From Terriglobia bacterium (lineage in GTDB: Bacteria > Acidobacteriota > Terriglobia > Bryobacterales > Bryobacteraceae): 46,136 nucleotides of DNA. The stretch spans positions 1-46,136 of the forward strand of contig JANXYJ010000187.1 in assembly GCA_025350105.1 (NCBI GenBank), in the 5' to 3' direction. The notes below the pieces were generated by a model, which was not told the origin of the DNA, made no database searches, and saw nothing but the letters and a program-made list of their open reading frames with translations. Of this stretch, positions 35,257 through 43,664 are shown piece after piece; the first letter of the stretch is position 1; every line of letters begins with the position of its first letter. The translations under genes were made by a program, and so were the position numbers.

Positions 35257-36963
35257 TTACGCCGCGTTCACGGCCAGGTGTTTCTCAATGGTCGAGATCA
35301 AGTGCGCGGGCTGCACCGGCTTTGAAATATACGAATTCATGCCCGCCTGCATGCAGCGTTCCTGGTCTCCGTTCATGGCGTGCGCCGTCATGGCGATGAT
35401 GGGCAGTCGATCCCAGCGCGTGTTGCGGCGGATGGAGCGAGTGGTCTCAATGCCGTCCATCACCGGCATCTGCACGTCCATCAGGATCACTTGATAGTCG
35501 TCTGGATTGGCTTCCAGACGGGCCAGGGCTTCGCGCCCATCATTGGCAATATCAATCTTATAGCCCTTCTTGCGCAGCATGGCGAGAACAACTTTTTGAT
35601 TCACCAGGTTGTCTTCTACCAGCAGCAGCCGCGCCGCATTCGGTATGGGAACAGCGGGGGCAGCCACGGTGTCCGTTGTAGTCTCGCGCTGGGGCGCAAT
35701 CACCGCTTCGCAGGGCAGCGTCACCGTGAAGGTGCTTCCCTTCCCTAACGTGCTTTGCACTCTTACACTGCCGTTCTGCATCTCCACCAAACGTTTGGTG
35801 ATGGCCAACCCCAGCCCGGTGCCGCCAAATTGCCGGCTGATACTGCCATCCGCCTGCGTAAATTTTTCAAAGATGGTGCCGAGTTTCTTTTCGTCAATTC
35901 CCAGGCCCGTATCCTGCACTTGGATCGAGATTTGCTGACCATCGGTCCTACCCTGCATTTCCAAACCCTGCATATCCAAACCCTGCATATCTAAACTTAG
36001 ATGCACCCAACCCTGATTGGTAAACTTCACGGCGTTGGAAAGCAAGTTGGCCACAATCTGCCGGATACGCAGCGGATCTCCCAGAATGCGCTGCGGTACC
36101 GATGGGGAAAAATCACAACGCAACTGCACGCCTTTTTGCGCGGATTTCGCGGCCGAGGTTTTCACGCAATCCTCCAGCACCGAGCGGATTTCAAAGGGAA
36201 CTTTTTCGATCATCATTTTGCCGGCTTCAATCTTGGACAAATCCAGAATGTCGTTCAGCAGAGCCAGCAGTGAATACGAACAGCGCTGGGCGATTTCCAA
36301 TTGCTCCCGCTGCTCGTGATCCAGTTTGCTGTCCAGCACCACGTCCAGCATGCCCAACAGTCCATTCATCGGAGTGCGTAACTCGTGTGACATATTAGCC
36401 AAAAATTCGCTTTTCGATTGGCTGGCCGCCAAGGCGCTCTGCGTGGCGCGCTGCAGTTCCTCCGTGCGCTTGCGAATGCGATCTTCCAGCAATTCCTGAT
36501 GTTGGCGGATCTCTTCGCGGGAGGCCACCAGTTCATCGATCATGCGGTTAAAGCTGTCGCCTAAGTATTCGATTTCGTCATTGGTCCGGCTGACTTGAAT
36601 GCGCTCAAACTGGCCCCTGCGCACCGCGGTCATGGCCTGCTGCAGCATGTGCAGCGGACGCGCCATCACACGGATGGTGAAACGCGAAATCAGGCCCGCC
36701 GTCAACACGACGATGGCACACAGAACCACGCCCTTCACGGCATCGAAGGTGTGCCGCCGCAAATCCCAAAGCGAGTTCACGGCCACCACCCACATCAACA
36801 GGATTCCCGTGAAAATAGAGAACTTAGAGGAAAGCGACCGGAAATTGTCCGGTTTGCGGTTGTCTTTGCTTTGATCCGGCATTCTATCCGGGCCGTGACC
36901 TCTCTGGTTGTCTGTGTGGTGATCCACGTATCCATGCTCCGATCTTTTGTGCCTACCGGCCAT
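35257..36963 (-). CDS. Hybrid sensor histidine kinase/response regulator
   Basis: A 568-residue membrane kinase. Two membrane segments (about 45-65 and 78-98) are followed by a HAMP domain (about 98-150), a coiled coil and HisKA with the phospho-accepting His in [15 protein letters not shown]. The HATPase domain has [11 protein letters not shown] (N box), VQDTGLGID (G1) and [10 protein letters not shown] (G2). A C-terminal REC domain (about 445-568) has [12 protein letters not shown], the phospho-Asp in [13 protein letters not shown] and the Lys of [11 protein letters not shown]. The periplasmic part is almost absent, so it likely senses through the membrane. A 5-residue triplication sits in the HATPase domain. 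ATG at 36963 has AAGGTG upstream; 36882 is an alternative. Confidence 0.95.
   Translation of the reverse strand: MAGRHKRSEHGYVDHHTDNQRGHGPDRMPDQSKDNRKPDNFRSLSSKFSIFTGILLMWVVAVNSLWDLRRHTFDAVKGVVLCAIVVLTAGLISRFTIRVMARPLHMLQQAMTAVRRGQFERIQVSRTNDEIEYLGDSFNRMIDELVASREEIRQHQELLEDRIRKRTEELQRATQSALAASQSKSEFLANMSHELRTPMNGLLGMLDVVLDSKLDHEQREQLEIAQRCSYSLLALLNDILDLSKIEAGKMMIEKVPFEIRSVLEDCVKTSAAKSAQKGVQLRCDFSPSVPQRILGDPLRIRQIVANLLSNAVKFTNQGWVHLSLDMQGLDMQGLEMQGRTDGQQISIQVQDTGLGIDEKKLGTIFEKFTQADGSISRQFGGTGLGLAITKRLVEMQNGSVRVQSTLGKGSTFTVTLPCEAVIAPQRETTTDTVAAPAVPIPNAARLLLVEDNLVNQKVVLAMLRKKGYKIDIANDGREALARLEANPDDYQVILMDVQMPVMDGIETTRSIRRNTRWDRLPIIAMTAHAMNGDQERCMQAGMNSYISKPVQPAHLISTIEKHLAVNAA
35951..35995. repeat. 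15-bp x 3 tandem repeat in the histidine kinase gene
   Basis: Units at 35951-35965, 35966-35980 and 35981-35995 (CCCTGCATWTCCAAA-like) differ from each other by one base. They are in frame and encode [15 protein letters not shown] between the N box and G1 box of the ATP-binding domain. Confidence 0.95.
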
Positions 36964-37047
36964 CGGGTGGACACCTTAGTACCGAGGCCCGATCTGCTTG
37001 TTGACTCCCCCCATTTGCCCTAGCCCCAGTAGGAACGGAATGTCGGA

Positions 37048-38025
37048 ATGCTACCCGCCGTGTCCGGCGCAACTGCTATTCTGTGCAAAGTGTCGCCCGC
37101 GCACGAAAGCTCCCGCCTCTCCACCACGCTCTGCGGTATCCCGTTGAAAACTCCCGTGCTGGCGTCGGCGGGCACCTATGGTTACGGAGTGGAGCTGGCC
37201 GATCTGGTGGATCTCTCCTCCATCGGAGGCCTGGTCACCAAGGGCCTTTCCAAAGAACCAATGGCTGGGAATGCGGCACCGCGTTTGTATGAGACCAGTT
37301 CCGGAATGCTGAATTCCGTGGGGCTGCAAAACATCGGCGTACGCGCCTTCATTCAAGACAAACTCCCCGCGTTGCGACAATTGCCCACAGCGGTTTTCGC
37401 CAATGTTTTCGCCTACTCAGTGGAAGATTACGTCGCCGTGGTGAAAGAACTGGAAGACGCCGAGGGCTTGGCCGGTTATGAGCTAAACGTATCCTGTCCT
37501 AACACTACGGGCATGATTTTCGCGCATGATGTGGCGCTTCTCTGCGAAGTGGTAGCGGCGGTGAAGCGAGCCATCAAAACCAAGCGGCCGCTGCTCGTCA
37601 AGCTTTCACCAAACGTCACGCGCATTCAACCTTTGGCAATGGCAGCGGCGGACTCCGGCGCTGACGCGCTCTCGGTGATGAACACGCTGGTGGGCCTGGC
37701 GATTGATGCGCAATCCCGCCGGCCGAGAGTGGCCAAAGGCTTCGCTGGGCTTTCGGGGCCAGCCATCAAACCTCTGGCGCTGCGTCTGGTTTATGAGGTG
37801 GCACAGGTGGTGAAAATTCCAGTGGTGGGAGTGGGCGGCATCGCCAACGGCATCGACGCCGCGGAGTTTATGATTGCCGGCGCAAGCGCCGTGCAGGTAG
37901 GTACCGCGAATTTCTGGGACCCGCAATCCCCAGCCCGTATCGCGCGCGAGTTAGACGGCTTCTTGCGGGAACAGAACCTTCCCAACGCATCTCATCTGAC
38001 CGGTACACTGGAGTTTCCCAAATGA
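37048..38025 (+). CDS. pyrD: Dihydroorotate dehydrogenase (class 1)
   Basis: A 325-residue FMN barrel enzyme of pyrimidine synthesis. [30 protein letters not shown], the substrate site [12 protein letters not shown], the catalytic Cys in [11 protein letters not shown] and [20 protein letters not shown] show a class 1 (probably 1B) enzyme, which is cytosolic and uses Cys as base. A PyrK partner is not encoded next to it. The start is ATG 37048, with AGGAACGG upstream; a GTG at 37090 would fit relatives' length better. It overlaps ridA by 4 bases. Confidence 0.95.
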   Translation: MLPAVSGATAILCKVSPAHESSRLSTTLCGIPLKTPVLASAGTYGYGVELADLVDLSSIGGLVTKGLSKEPMAGNAAPRLYETSSGMLNSVGLQNIGVRAFIQDKLPALRQLPTAVFANVFAYSVEDYVAVVKELEDAEGLAGYELNVSCPNTTGMIFAHDVALLCEVVAAVKRAIKTKRPLLVKLSPNVTRIQPLAMAAADSGADALSVMNTLVGLAIDAQSRRPRVAKGFAGLSGPAIKPLALRLVYEVAQVVKIPVVGVGGIANGIDAAEFMIAGASAVQVGTANFWDPQSPARIARELDGFLREQNLPNASHLTGTLEFPK

Positions 38026-38411
38026 AGAATATTGTCGTTACTGTCATCTCAACGGATAGGGCCCCGCAGGCCATCGGGCCCTATTCGCAAGCAGTGGTTT
38101 CCCAGGGCTTCGCGTTTTTAAGCGGGCAGATTCCCCTAGATCCGGCTACGGGACAGGTTGTGGAGGGAGATATCGTGGTGCAAACCACACGTGTTTTCGA
38201 AAACCTGAAGGGCTTGTTGGAGGCATCGGGCTCGTCCTTAGGTAAGGTGATTAAAACCACAGTGTTCCTAAAGGACATGAACGATTTCGCCCGGATGAAT
38301 GAGGTCTACGCGGGATACTTTACGGCGGATCCGCCGGCGCGTTCTACGGTGGAAGTCTCCCGCTTGCCGCGCGATGTGCGGATTGAGATTGAGTGCATCG
38401 CGGCGGTTTAG
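38022..38411 (+). CDS. ridA: Reactive intermediate/imine deaminase RidA
   Basis: A 129-residue classical RidA protein that hydrolyses reactive 2-aminoacrylate-type enamines to keto acids. [25 protein letters not shown], and the carboxylate-binding Arg in [13 protein letters not shown] with Glu in IEIECIAAV are all present, unlike the exported RidA-like modules at 2795. It is translationally coupled to pyrD (ATGA overlap) and ends by overlapping the convergent pnuC gene by 4 bases. Confidence 0.96.
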   Translation: MKNIVVTVISTDRAPQAIGPYSQAVVSQGFAFLSGQIPLDPATGQVVEGDIVVQTTRVFENLKGLLEASGSSLGKVIKTTVFLKDMNDFARMNEVYAGYFTADPPARSTVEVSRLPRDVRIEIECIAAV

Positions 38412-39025
38412 CTGATCGCACCACCCAATTCCCGCTCCCACTGGCGCAAGCCCATCACGCACAAAGCCAGAAAGACAACGTAGAGCAGCGAAGTCCGCCA
38501 CAAGTCTTTCGCGTAGTACAGCGGAATGTAGATCAGGTCCACCAGAATCCACAACCACCAGGTTTCCAGTAACTTCTTGATCTGAAGATAGGTGGCGGCG
38601 AGTGAAAGCGCCGTGGTCAAGCCGTCCCAACCGGGAACGGTGGAGTTGGTGAAGCGCGCCAGGAACCAGCGTAATCCGAGTGCGGAAAAGATGGTTACGG
38701 GCAACAACCAGGCCCAGGTCATTCGCGGTGTCGTTTGGACGCATAAGGCAATGCGGACATCTGTTTGTGCTGGGACTCTTTGTGTTGGTACTTTTGCCGA
38801 TTGCCGCCAGTTCCACCAACCAGTGATCCCCAAAACAATGAACACCAATTGCAGGCCCGCATCACCGTAGAGTCCCGAGGCCAGGAACACCGCCACGTAA
38901 AGCGCGTTGTTGGCCAAACCTACCGGCCAATTCCAGATGTTCTGACGAGCCAGCAGCCAGACGTTGACAATGCCGGTGATTACGCCGAAGGTTTCGATGA
39001 GATCGGATGGCCGCACTTGTTTCAT
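38408..39025 (-). CDS. pnuC: Nicotinamide riboside transporter PnuC family
   Basis: A 205-residue integral membrane protein with about seven helices. [20 protein letters not shown], the following [20 protein letters not shown] and the C-terminal [20 protein letters not shown] match PnuC, which imports nicotinamide riboside (or, in relatives, other vitamins such as thiamine) by facilitated diffusion. The substrate cannot be fixed without context; no NAD gene is adjacent. ATG at 39025 is preferred because alignment begins at [12 protein letters not shown]. The 42 bases upstream are a 14-bp tandem repeat that occupies the ribosome-binding region. Confidence 0.92.
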   Translation of the reverse strand: MKQVRPSDLIETFGVITGIVNVWLLARQNIWNWPVGLANNALYVAVFLASGLYGDAGLQLVFIVLGITGWWNWRQSAKVPTQRVPAQTDVRIALCVQTTPRMTWAWLLPVTIFSALGLRWFLARFTNSTVPGWDGLTTALSLAATYLQIKKLLETWWLWILVDLIYIPLYYAKDLWRTSLLYVVFLALCVMGLRQWERELGGAIS

Positions 39026-39026
39026 C

Positions 39027-39068
39027 AGGATCGCACGGGTAGGATCGCACGGGCAGGATCGCACGGCT
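39027..39068. repeat. 14-bp x 3 tandem repeat at the pnuC start
   Basis: AGGATCGCACGGGT (39027-39040) is repeated at 39041-39054 and 39055-39068 with one or two changes. It ends one base from the pnuC start codon. The unit length is not a multiple of three, so changes in copy number would shift any upstream reading frame and alter the leader. Confidence 0.92.
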
Positions 39069-39078
39069 GCACAAACGA

Positions 39079-39387
39079 CTAGTGGAATCCGAACAGCCGA
39101 AACACCACGCCTTCCATCGCCGCGATCAGCGTGCAGATCAAGATGTGCGCCAGCATGCCGTAGTGAATCCAGCGGCGTGTATAGCGGAACATTAAAGAGA
39201 TGTCGCCGTAGCCTAAGGCAGCGGAATCGGTATTATTTGAATCGACACTTGAGTGAGGGCGCGCCGGACTGAAGTCCAACGCTGGCAACTCCGTCGGTGG
39301 CGCCGCAAATGCATCCGGTTCCAGCGTAAGAGCCGGTTCAAAAAGCTGCGGGAGTAGCGCAAGTTGGTTGGTGTGTTCCAAGCACAC
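39079..39387 (-). CDS. Small membrane protein, hypothetical
   Basis: A 102-codon frame on the same strand as pnuC and upstream of it. The first 60 residues are Pro/Ala/Leu-rich with no pattern I know. The last 30 contain a hydrophobic helix (YGMLAHILICTLIAAMEGVV) after FRYTRRWIHYG. A shorter protein starting at the internal Met of MFRYTRRWIHYG is possible. No family is recognised and the ribosome-binding site is weak. Confidence 0.4.
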   Translation of the reverse strand: MCLEHTNQLALLPQLFEPALTLEPDAFAAPPTELPALDFSPARPHSSVDSNNTDSAALGYGDISLMFRYTRRWIHYGMLAHILICTLIAAMEGVVFRLFGFH

Positions 39388-39930
39388 CTAGTGTGCCGGA
39401 CACACCGCTTATGGAACCAATAGTCCAAACAAGGCTGATGGCAAGTTTTTGGGCTTGATAGTTGTAGGACTTCCTGGAGGTACGGGGCCTAGAAGTAGCC
39501 AGGAAGTACAGGAATAAACAAGACGGGACAGAGGCGGGCGAGGTCGTAAGTTGAATCTGAAAAAACCCCCCTGATGCAACTTGCCCAAACGAAAGAAGGA
39601 GCGGTGAAACTTCTTCAAGAACCGACTCCCGCAAGCACGCTAAAACTAGCCGCTCGATTCACCCGTTCGCGCCCGTTGCAGCAGAGGGCAGGTTTTAAAG
39701 ATTCACTTCATCAATTCGCTTCATAGAGTAGCACGTGCAGGACCATCGGTGTTACCTGCGTGTCTCCCCGTGTAATCATCGACTTACGCAACTAGTCCTA
39801 GCGGACCCATGGGGCCAGTTGCCCCAGTCACTGTGGCGAGGTGACACACATTCCCGGGCACGCTTTTTACCCTGGGAACACTGCCAGTGTGCCACAATGT
39901 TTGCAGGCGGTTTCCAGGTCAGGTTACCAG
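39388..39930. other. Long intergenic region before the heparinase-like gene
   Basis: About 540 bases without a supported gene; candidate frames here lack ribosome-binding sites and coding-like composition. It contains a small hairpin GCACACCTAGTGTGC near 39383-39398. It also contains a 9-bp inverted repeat ACTTCCTGG (39469-39477) / CCAGGAAGT (39499-39507) with a 21-base loop. I see no match to a known riboswitch core. Confidence 0.55.
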
Positions 39931-41277
39931 GTGAAAATTATCGCAAGACTGAACTGCTGGGCTTTGATTGGGTTGACTTTGGGGTTCAGCGTGGCCACCC
40001 CGCTGTGGGCCCAAAGCACTGAATTTAAGGTGTACACGGACCCTCCGCATCTGCTGCTGACGCCGCAGCGTCTGCGTCTATTGAAGCGCGAGCGCGAGCG
40101 CCAGTCCATGCGCTGGCAACAATTTGATGGGCTGGTAACGGCTGGCGCGGTGATGCCTGAACCCGGCTTCGCCTACGCGCTGCATTATCAGGTTTCCGGT
40201 CAAGCTGCTATTGGCAAGCAGGCCGTGGATTGGGCCCTTTCGGAAAAGGGCACGGATTTACGGCAGTTGGCGTTGGTGTTCGATTGGTGTAGCACCACGA
40301 TGACCATGCCGCAAGCGGACCGGCTGGCGGGTAAAATCGCGGCTGCGATGAGCAAAAACTCCCTAGACCTGCGTCAACAAACTGCGCGTGCGCTTGCGGC
40401 GATTGCGCTGGCCGACCGCACTTCCGATCATGGCGAGGCGATTCTGAAGCCCCTGATCGAACAATGGTGGCGGGGCGCGGTGGTAAAGAAAAATAGCGCG
40501 GCCATTCCGCGGGAGCAGGTGTATGCGCTGCTGGAGCTACTCCACGTGGTGCGCGACAACCTGAAGATGGATTTGCGTGAGGATGCGCCGGGCTACTTCA
40601 AGGCGTTGCCCACCGACCATCTGGTCAGCCACTATCCGGCTCCGGTGGCAACGCGCGATAACGAATTCCGTATTCCGGTTTATGTTCGTGACGGGGAGCC
40701 GGATCTGAGCGACGCCATTTCCTCCCGTGCAGCCGAATTGGCAATGGTAGCCTACGACACCAATGCGGCGGAGAATCAGTTTCTGCAGGGCTGGCTGATG
40801 CAGGATCGTTTTGTGATGCGCAATGAACTGGGTTCACCCTATGAATTTTTGTGGGCCAATCCGTATCAGCCGGGCCTTAGCTATTTCCAGGTACCGCTGG
40901 TGTATCACGACAGCGAGAGCGGCCATATTTTCGCGCGCACCAGCTGGGACGAAGATGCCCAGTGGCTAGGATATTTCGATGGCCACCTGCAGATGTTTCG
41001 CGATGGGCAGGTGCAAACGTTGAAGGCCGGCGCGGCCATCGAACCTGTGCACCTGGGCGATGCCGTGGTTCTTTCGGCTCGCGATACGAAGGCGTTCCAG
41101 TTTCAGGCCGATGCCGAAGCGGTGTTTGTGGTGAATCTAACACCGAGGGCAGTGTACGAAATCGAAGTGGACAACCAGGAACTCACCGAAGATGAGACGG
41201 ACATCGGAGGAACGCTGGTACTGGCTTTGCCCGAAGGCCTGAGTACGCCCGTGCGGATTAAAAAGCGAGCGAATTGA
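39931..41277 (+). CDS. Exported protein, weak resemblance to heparinase II/III family
   Basis: A 448-residue protein from GTG 39931 (AGGT upstream; the frame is open to 39841). The signal peptide (WALIGLTLGFSVATPLWAQ) is followed by PPHLLLTPQRLRLLKRER, then a helical domain (about 80-270) and a beta-rich C-terminal part with GHIFARTSWDEDAQWLGYF. The order of a helical toroid followed by a beta-sandwich with '(F/Y).R(S/T)SW' is that of heparinase II/III-like polysaccharide lyases. The His residues usually following this motif for catalysis are replaced by DGHLQMF, so activity is doubtful. No carbohydrate genes adjoin. Confidence 0.6.
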   Translation: MKIIARLNCWALIGLTLGFSVATPLWAQSTEFKVYTDPPHLLLTPQRLRLLKRERERQSMRWQQFDGLVTAGAVMPEPGFAYALHYQVSGQAAIGKQAVDWALSEKGTDLRQLALVFDWCSTTMTMPQADRLAGKIAAAMSKNSLDLRQQTARALAAIALADRTSDHGEAILKPLIEQWWRGAVVKKNSAAIPREQVYALLELLHVVRDNLKMDLREDAPGYFKALPTDHLVSHYPAPVATRDNEFRIPVYVRDGEPDLSDAISSRAAELAMVAYDTNAAENQFLQGWLMQDRFVMRNELGSPYEFLWANPYQPGLSYFQVPLVYHDSESGHIFARTSWDEDAQWLGYFDGHLQMFRDGQVQTLKAGAAIEPVHLGDAVVLSARDTKAFQFQADAEAVFVVNLTPRAVYEIEVDNQELTEDETDIGGTLVLALPEGLSTPVRIKKRAN

Positions 41278-41279
41278 GC

Positions 41280-41876
41280 TTAAAGCCCGGCGCTGTGGCC
41301 CTTGGCTTTTTCCTGCGGAACTACCGCACTTGCATCGACTGCACTGGCGTCAAGCGGCGCATCATTTAAGAGCAGCAATTCCTGTATGCCAACACTGTTG
41401 CCGGCGCGGCCCGCTTGGGCAAGTTCCTTTTCCAGCGCGATCCGGCCTTGCTCCATGCCCCAGCGGTGATTGGTTTTAATGGCAGACTTGCGCAATCCCA
41501 GGAAGTCCTTTAGGAACGTTTTTTCAGCGGTGACATTCCATTCGAAGATGACGTCGGTGTAGATTCCATCTTCTTCCAGCAGCCACTGGGCGTCGCCCAA
41601 GAAATCGCCGGAAATACGCAGGTCGATTCTACGGCCAGCAACCACCGCCAAAGTCCGATAACCCCAAACCAGTTCTTTGCCAACGAGGCTCTTGGTGCGG
41701 AACCGAATCAGGCGATCGATCCCCTGCTCATCCCCTTTTTCGAGGGTTTCCGCCCGCAGGAAGAAGGCGCCCCACCAGTCAGGAAAAGCCAAAGGATGAT
41801 TCAAAAACGCGAATAGGGCATCGGCGGAAGCCTGAAAGCGCCATCGCGTGCCAAGGTTAAGTTGGTTACTCTGCAT
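41280..41876 (-). CDS. SRPBCC/START-like domain protein
   Basis: A 198-residue protein. Residues about 5-160 resemble a SRPBCC (polyketide cyclase/START-like) ligand-binding fold: WRFQASADALFAFLNHPLAF opens it, and a long C-terminal helix (GMEQGRIALEKELAQAG) closes it. The C-terminal 35 residues are a variable tail with the duplicated unit DASAVDASAV. Function is unknown. It converges tightly on the upstream plus-strand gene (2 bases between stop codons). About 140 bases without a gene separate it from nth. Confidence 0.65.
   Translation of the reverse strand: MQSNQLNLGTRWRFQASADALFAFLNHPLAFPDWWGAFFLRAETLEKGDEQGIDRLIRFRTKSLVGKELVWGYRTLAVVAGRRIDLRISGDFLGDAQWLLEEDGIYTDVIFEWNVTAEKTFLKDFLGLRKSAIKTNHRWGMEQGRIALEKELAQAGRAGNSVGIQELLLLNDAPLDASAVDASAVVPQEKAKGHSAGL
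41324..41353. repeat. Imperfect 15-bp duplication in the SRPBCC gene tail
   Basis: Two adjacent 15-bp units around 41324-41338 and 41339-41353 encode the repeated pentapeptide DASAV in the C-terminal tail. Coordinates are approximate because the units have diverged. Confidence 0.55.
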
Positions 41877-42013
41877 GCGGCCAACCCTCCGGAGTCGGCT
41901 AAAGCGTGGCTCAAAGCCACTCCTAAGACGGTACCACAGTCAACAACTCCCATGTTTTCCGTCGGGTACCATGCCTACTAGCAGGAGGAAAACCAGCAGG
42001 CTAGCTAGGCCGA

Positions 42014-42769
42014 TCAGCTAGTTCGGTCAGACGAGTAACAAACGTCTTGGAGGCCGCACTCCGCGCACTTGGGATTTCGAGCGGCGCAGACCGCACGGCC
42101 GTGCAGAATGAGTTGGTGCGAAAACAGGATCCAGCGTTCCTTCGGAATGATCTTCACCAAGTCCTGTTCAATTTTGACGGGATCGGATTCCCTGGTCAGA
42201 TCCAATCGATTGGACAGGCGCTGCACGTGGGTGTCGACCACGATGCCGGAGGCAATACCAAACGCCGTGCCCAGAACCACATTGGCGGTTTTGCGCGCGG
42301 CGCCCGGCACAGTGAGTAAAGAATCGATGTCACATGGAATTTCGCCGCCGAAATCACTGATAATTTTGCGCGCCGCGCCAATCACCGACTTCGCTTTGTT
42401 GTTGAAAAAACCGGTGGAGCGAATATCGCCGGCCAATTCTTCCTGAGGCACGTTGGCGAATGCCCGCATCGTTGGATACTTGCGGAACAGTCCGGGGGTG
42501 ACTTGGTTCACCCGCTTGTCGGTGCATTGCGCAGAGAGAATGGTGGCCACCAGCAACTCCCACGGGTTTGAATGATACAGAGCGCAGGTTGCATCGGGAT
42601 AACCGGCGTCCAGAGCGGCAAGTATTTTCTGCAAACGCTGGTGCCGTTCGGCGGCGGTTTTAGGCCGGGCGGGTTTAGCCGCGGGGACAACCTGAATTGA
42701 CCCGTTCAGCTTTCCACTCGGCTTTTGGGGCTTCTTCATGATCGGTACGGCGCTGGCTCCTTTATACAT
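42014..42769 (-). CDS. nth: Endonuclease III (DNA glycosylase/AP lyase)
   Basis: A 251-residue base-excision repair enzyme for oxidised pyrimidines. NPWELLVATILSAQCTDKRV, the helix-hairpin-helix with the catalytic Lys in VPGAARKTANVVLG, the catalytic Asp in IVVDTHVQRLSNR and the [4Fe-4S] cluster cysteines in CAARNPKCAECGLQDVC are present. The hairpin normally reads PGVGRKTA; here it is PGAARKTA, losing a conserved Gly. The first 40 or so residues are a basic, Pro-rich extension. ATG 42769 starts one base after the upstream gene's stop; 42739 is a possible later start. Confidence 0.96.
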   Translation of the reverse strand: MYKGASAVPIMKKPQKPSGKLNGSIQVVPAAKPARPKTAAERHQRLQKILAALDAGYPDATCALYHSNPWELLVATILSAQCTDKRVNQVTPGLFRKYPTMRAFANVPQEELAGDIRSTGFFNNKAKSVIGAARKIISDFGGEIPCDIDSLLTVPGAARKTANVVLGTAFGIASGIVVDTHVQRLSNRLDLTRESDPVKIEQDLVKIIPKERWILFSHQLILHGRAVCAARNPKCAECGLQDVCYSSDRTS

Positions 42770-42770
42770 G

Positions 42771-43079
42771 TCAATCAATATCGATGTCGCGTTGGGGGGG
42801 TGGCGCGTTGGGATTCTCTTTGGCCAGTTTCAGCATTTCGTCGAACTTGCGGTTCAGAACCTGCTGGTGGCTCTTGTGGTCCTGTACCGATTTTTGAAAC
42901 ACTTCTTCGCGGCGGCCTACATCCCCCTTCATCTTCTGGACGGCGGCTTCCAGATCAGAAAAGGTGGCCGGCTTCACATGCTCTTCAAAACGGATCACGG
43001 CGCGGGTTTCCGGGTCTATGTGCAGCGTGGCTTCGCAACAGGGACACGTCACGGTAATCAGGGGTGCGGTTTTAGCCAT
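42771..43079 (-). CDS. Small protein with a Cys-pair (zinc-ribbon-like) N terminus
   Basis: A 102-residue protein. ITVTCPCCEATLHIDPETRA looks like half of a zinc ribbon (one CPCC cluster; a second pair is not seen, so metal would need dimerisation). The rest (residues 40-90) is a charged, probably coiled-coil helix, ending in a Pro/Asp tail. It directly precedes nth with no spacer to speak of, so the two are likely co-transcribed. I cannot name a function. Confidence 0.7.
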   Translation of the reverse strand: MAKTAPLITVTCPCCEATLHIDPETRAVIRFEEHVKPATFSDLEAAVQKMKGDVGRREEVFQKSVQDHKSHQQVLNRKFDEMLKLAKENPNAPPPQRDIDID

Positions 43080-43182
43080 ACAGGCTTCATGGTACCAAGC
43101 GCATTGGCAGTACGGTATAGTATACTCTCCCCACGCTCAGGATTCGAATAGGGCGTAAACTTCTCGATGGAGGCTAAATAAG

Positions 43183-43563
43183 ATGGCAGGTTTCAAAGAT
43201 TTTCTTTTACGGGGAAACGTAGTGGATTTGGCGGTGGGCGTAATCATCGGTGCGGCATTCGGCGGCATCGTGGATTCGGTAACCAAAGATATCATCACGC
43301 CAATCATCGGCATGATGGGAGGGCAGCCGGATTTCGCGGCCTATAAAATCGGTGCCCTTGGCGTGGGCGCTTTGGTGAACGCCATCATTTCATTCGTGAT
43401 TAAAGCTTTGGTGGTGTACTTCGTGATTGTGAAGCCGTTCAGCGCGATGATGGAACGGATGAATCCTCCGGCTGCGCCTGGCGAACCACCCGTTTCAGCG
43501 GAAGTGAAATTGTTAACGGAAATCCGCGACAACTTAACCAAATCGCGCGCGGCGGGAGTGTAA
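43183..43563 (+). CDS. mscL: Large-conductance mechanosensitive channel
   Basis: A 126-residue two-helix membrane channel that releases solutes on hypo-osmotic shock. GFKDFLLRGNVVDLAVGVII carries the N-terminal amphipathic helix and the start of the pore helix, FGGIVDSVTKDIITPIIG ends TM1, and VNAIISFVIKALVVYFVI is TM2. The C-terminal helix (LLTEIRDNLTK) is present. ATG 43183 follows GGAGG at 9 bases. It is monocistronic, ending at a strong hairpin. Confidence 0.98.
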   Translation: MAGFKDFLLRGNVVDLAVGVIIGAAFGGIVDSVTKDIITPIIGMMGGQPDFAAYKIGALGVGALVNAIISFVIKALVVYFVIVKPFSAMMERMNPPAAPGEPPVSAEVKLLTEIRDNLTKSRAAGV

Positions 43564-43607
43564 AGCGACGCTCAAAAACAAGTCGATTTTGTCGTTCAAA
43601 AAACAAG

Positions 43608-43639
43608 AAGCCCGCAGTTTTCAAGACTGCGGGCTTTTT
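43608..43639. terminator. Terminator between mscL and the M48 gene (bidirectional)
   Basis: The 11-bp stem AAGCCCGCAGT (43608-43618) / ACTGCGGGCTT (43626-43636) has a 7-base loop and TTTTT on the plus strand. On the minus strand a T-rich run (TTCTTGTTTTTT) follows, so it can stop both converging genes. Confidence 0.92.
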
Positions 43640-43664
43640 CATGCTTGGCGCTGATGGCTGAGGA

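Noticed and set aside
39027-39930. Possible NAD or other riboswitch around pnuC
   Set aside because: The pnuC leader consists of 14-bp repeats, and the gap further up shows only simple inverted repeats; no known aptamer core was recognised.
39735-40022. A plus-strand frame overlapping the start of the heparinase-like gene
   Set aside because: It runs out of phase through the signal peptide region of a better-supported gene.
43104-43126. TTGGCA and TATACT upstream of mscL as a promoter
   Set aside because: The spacing (about 11 bases) is wrong for a standard promoter; only the ribosome-binding site is convincing.
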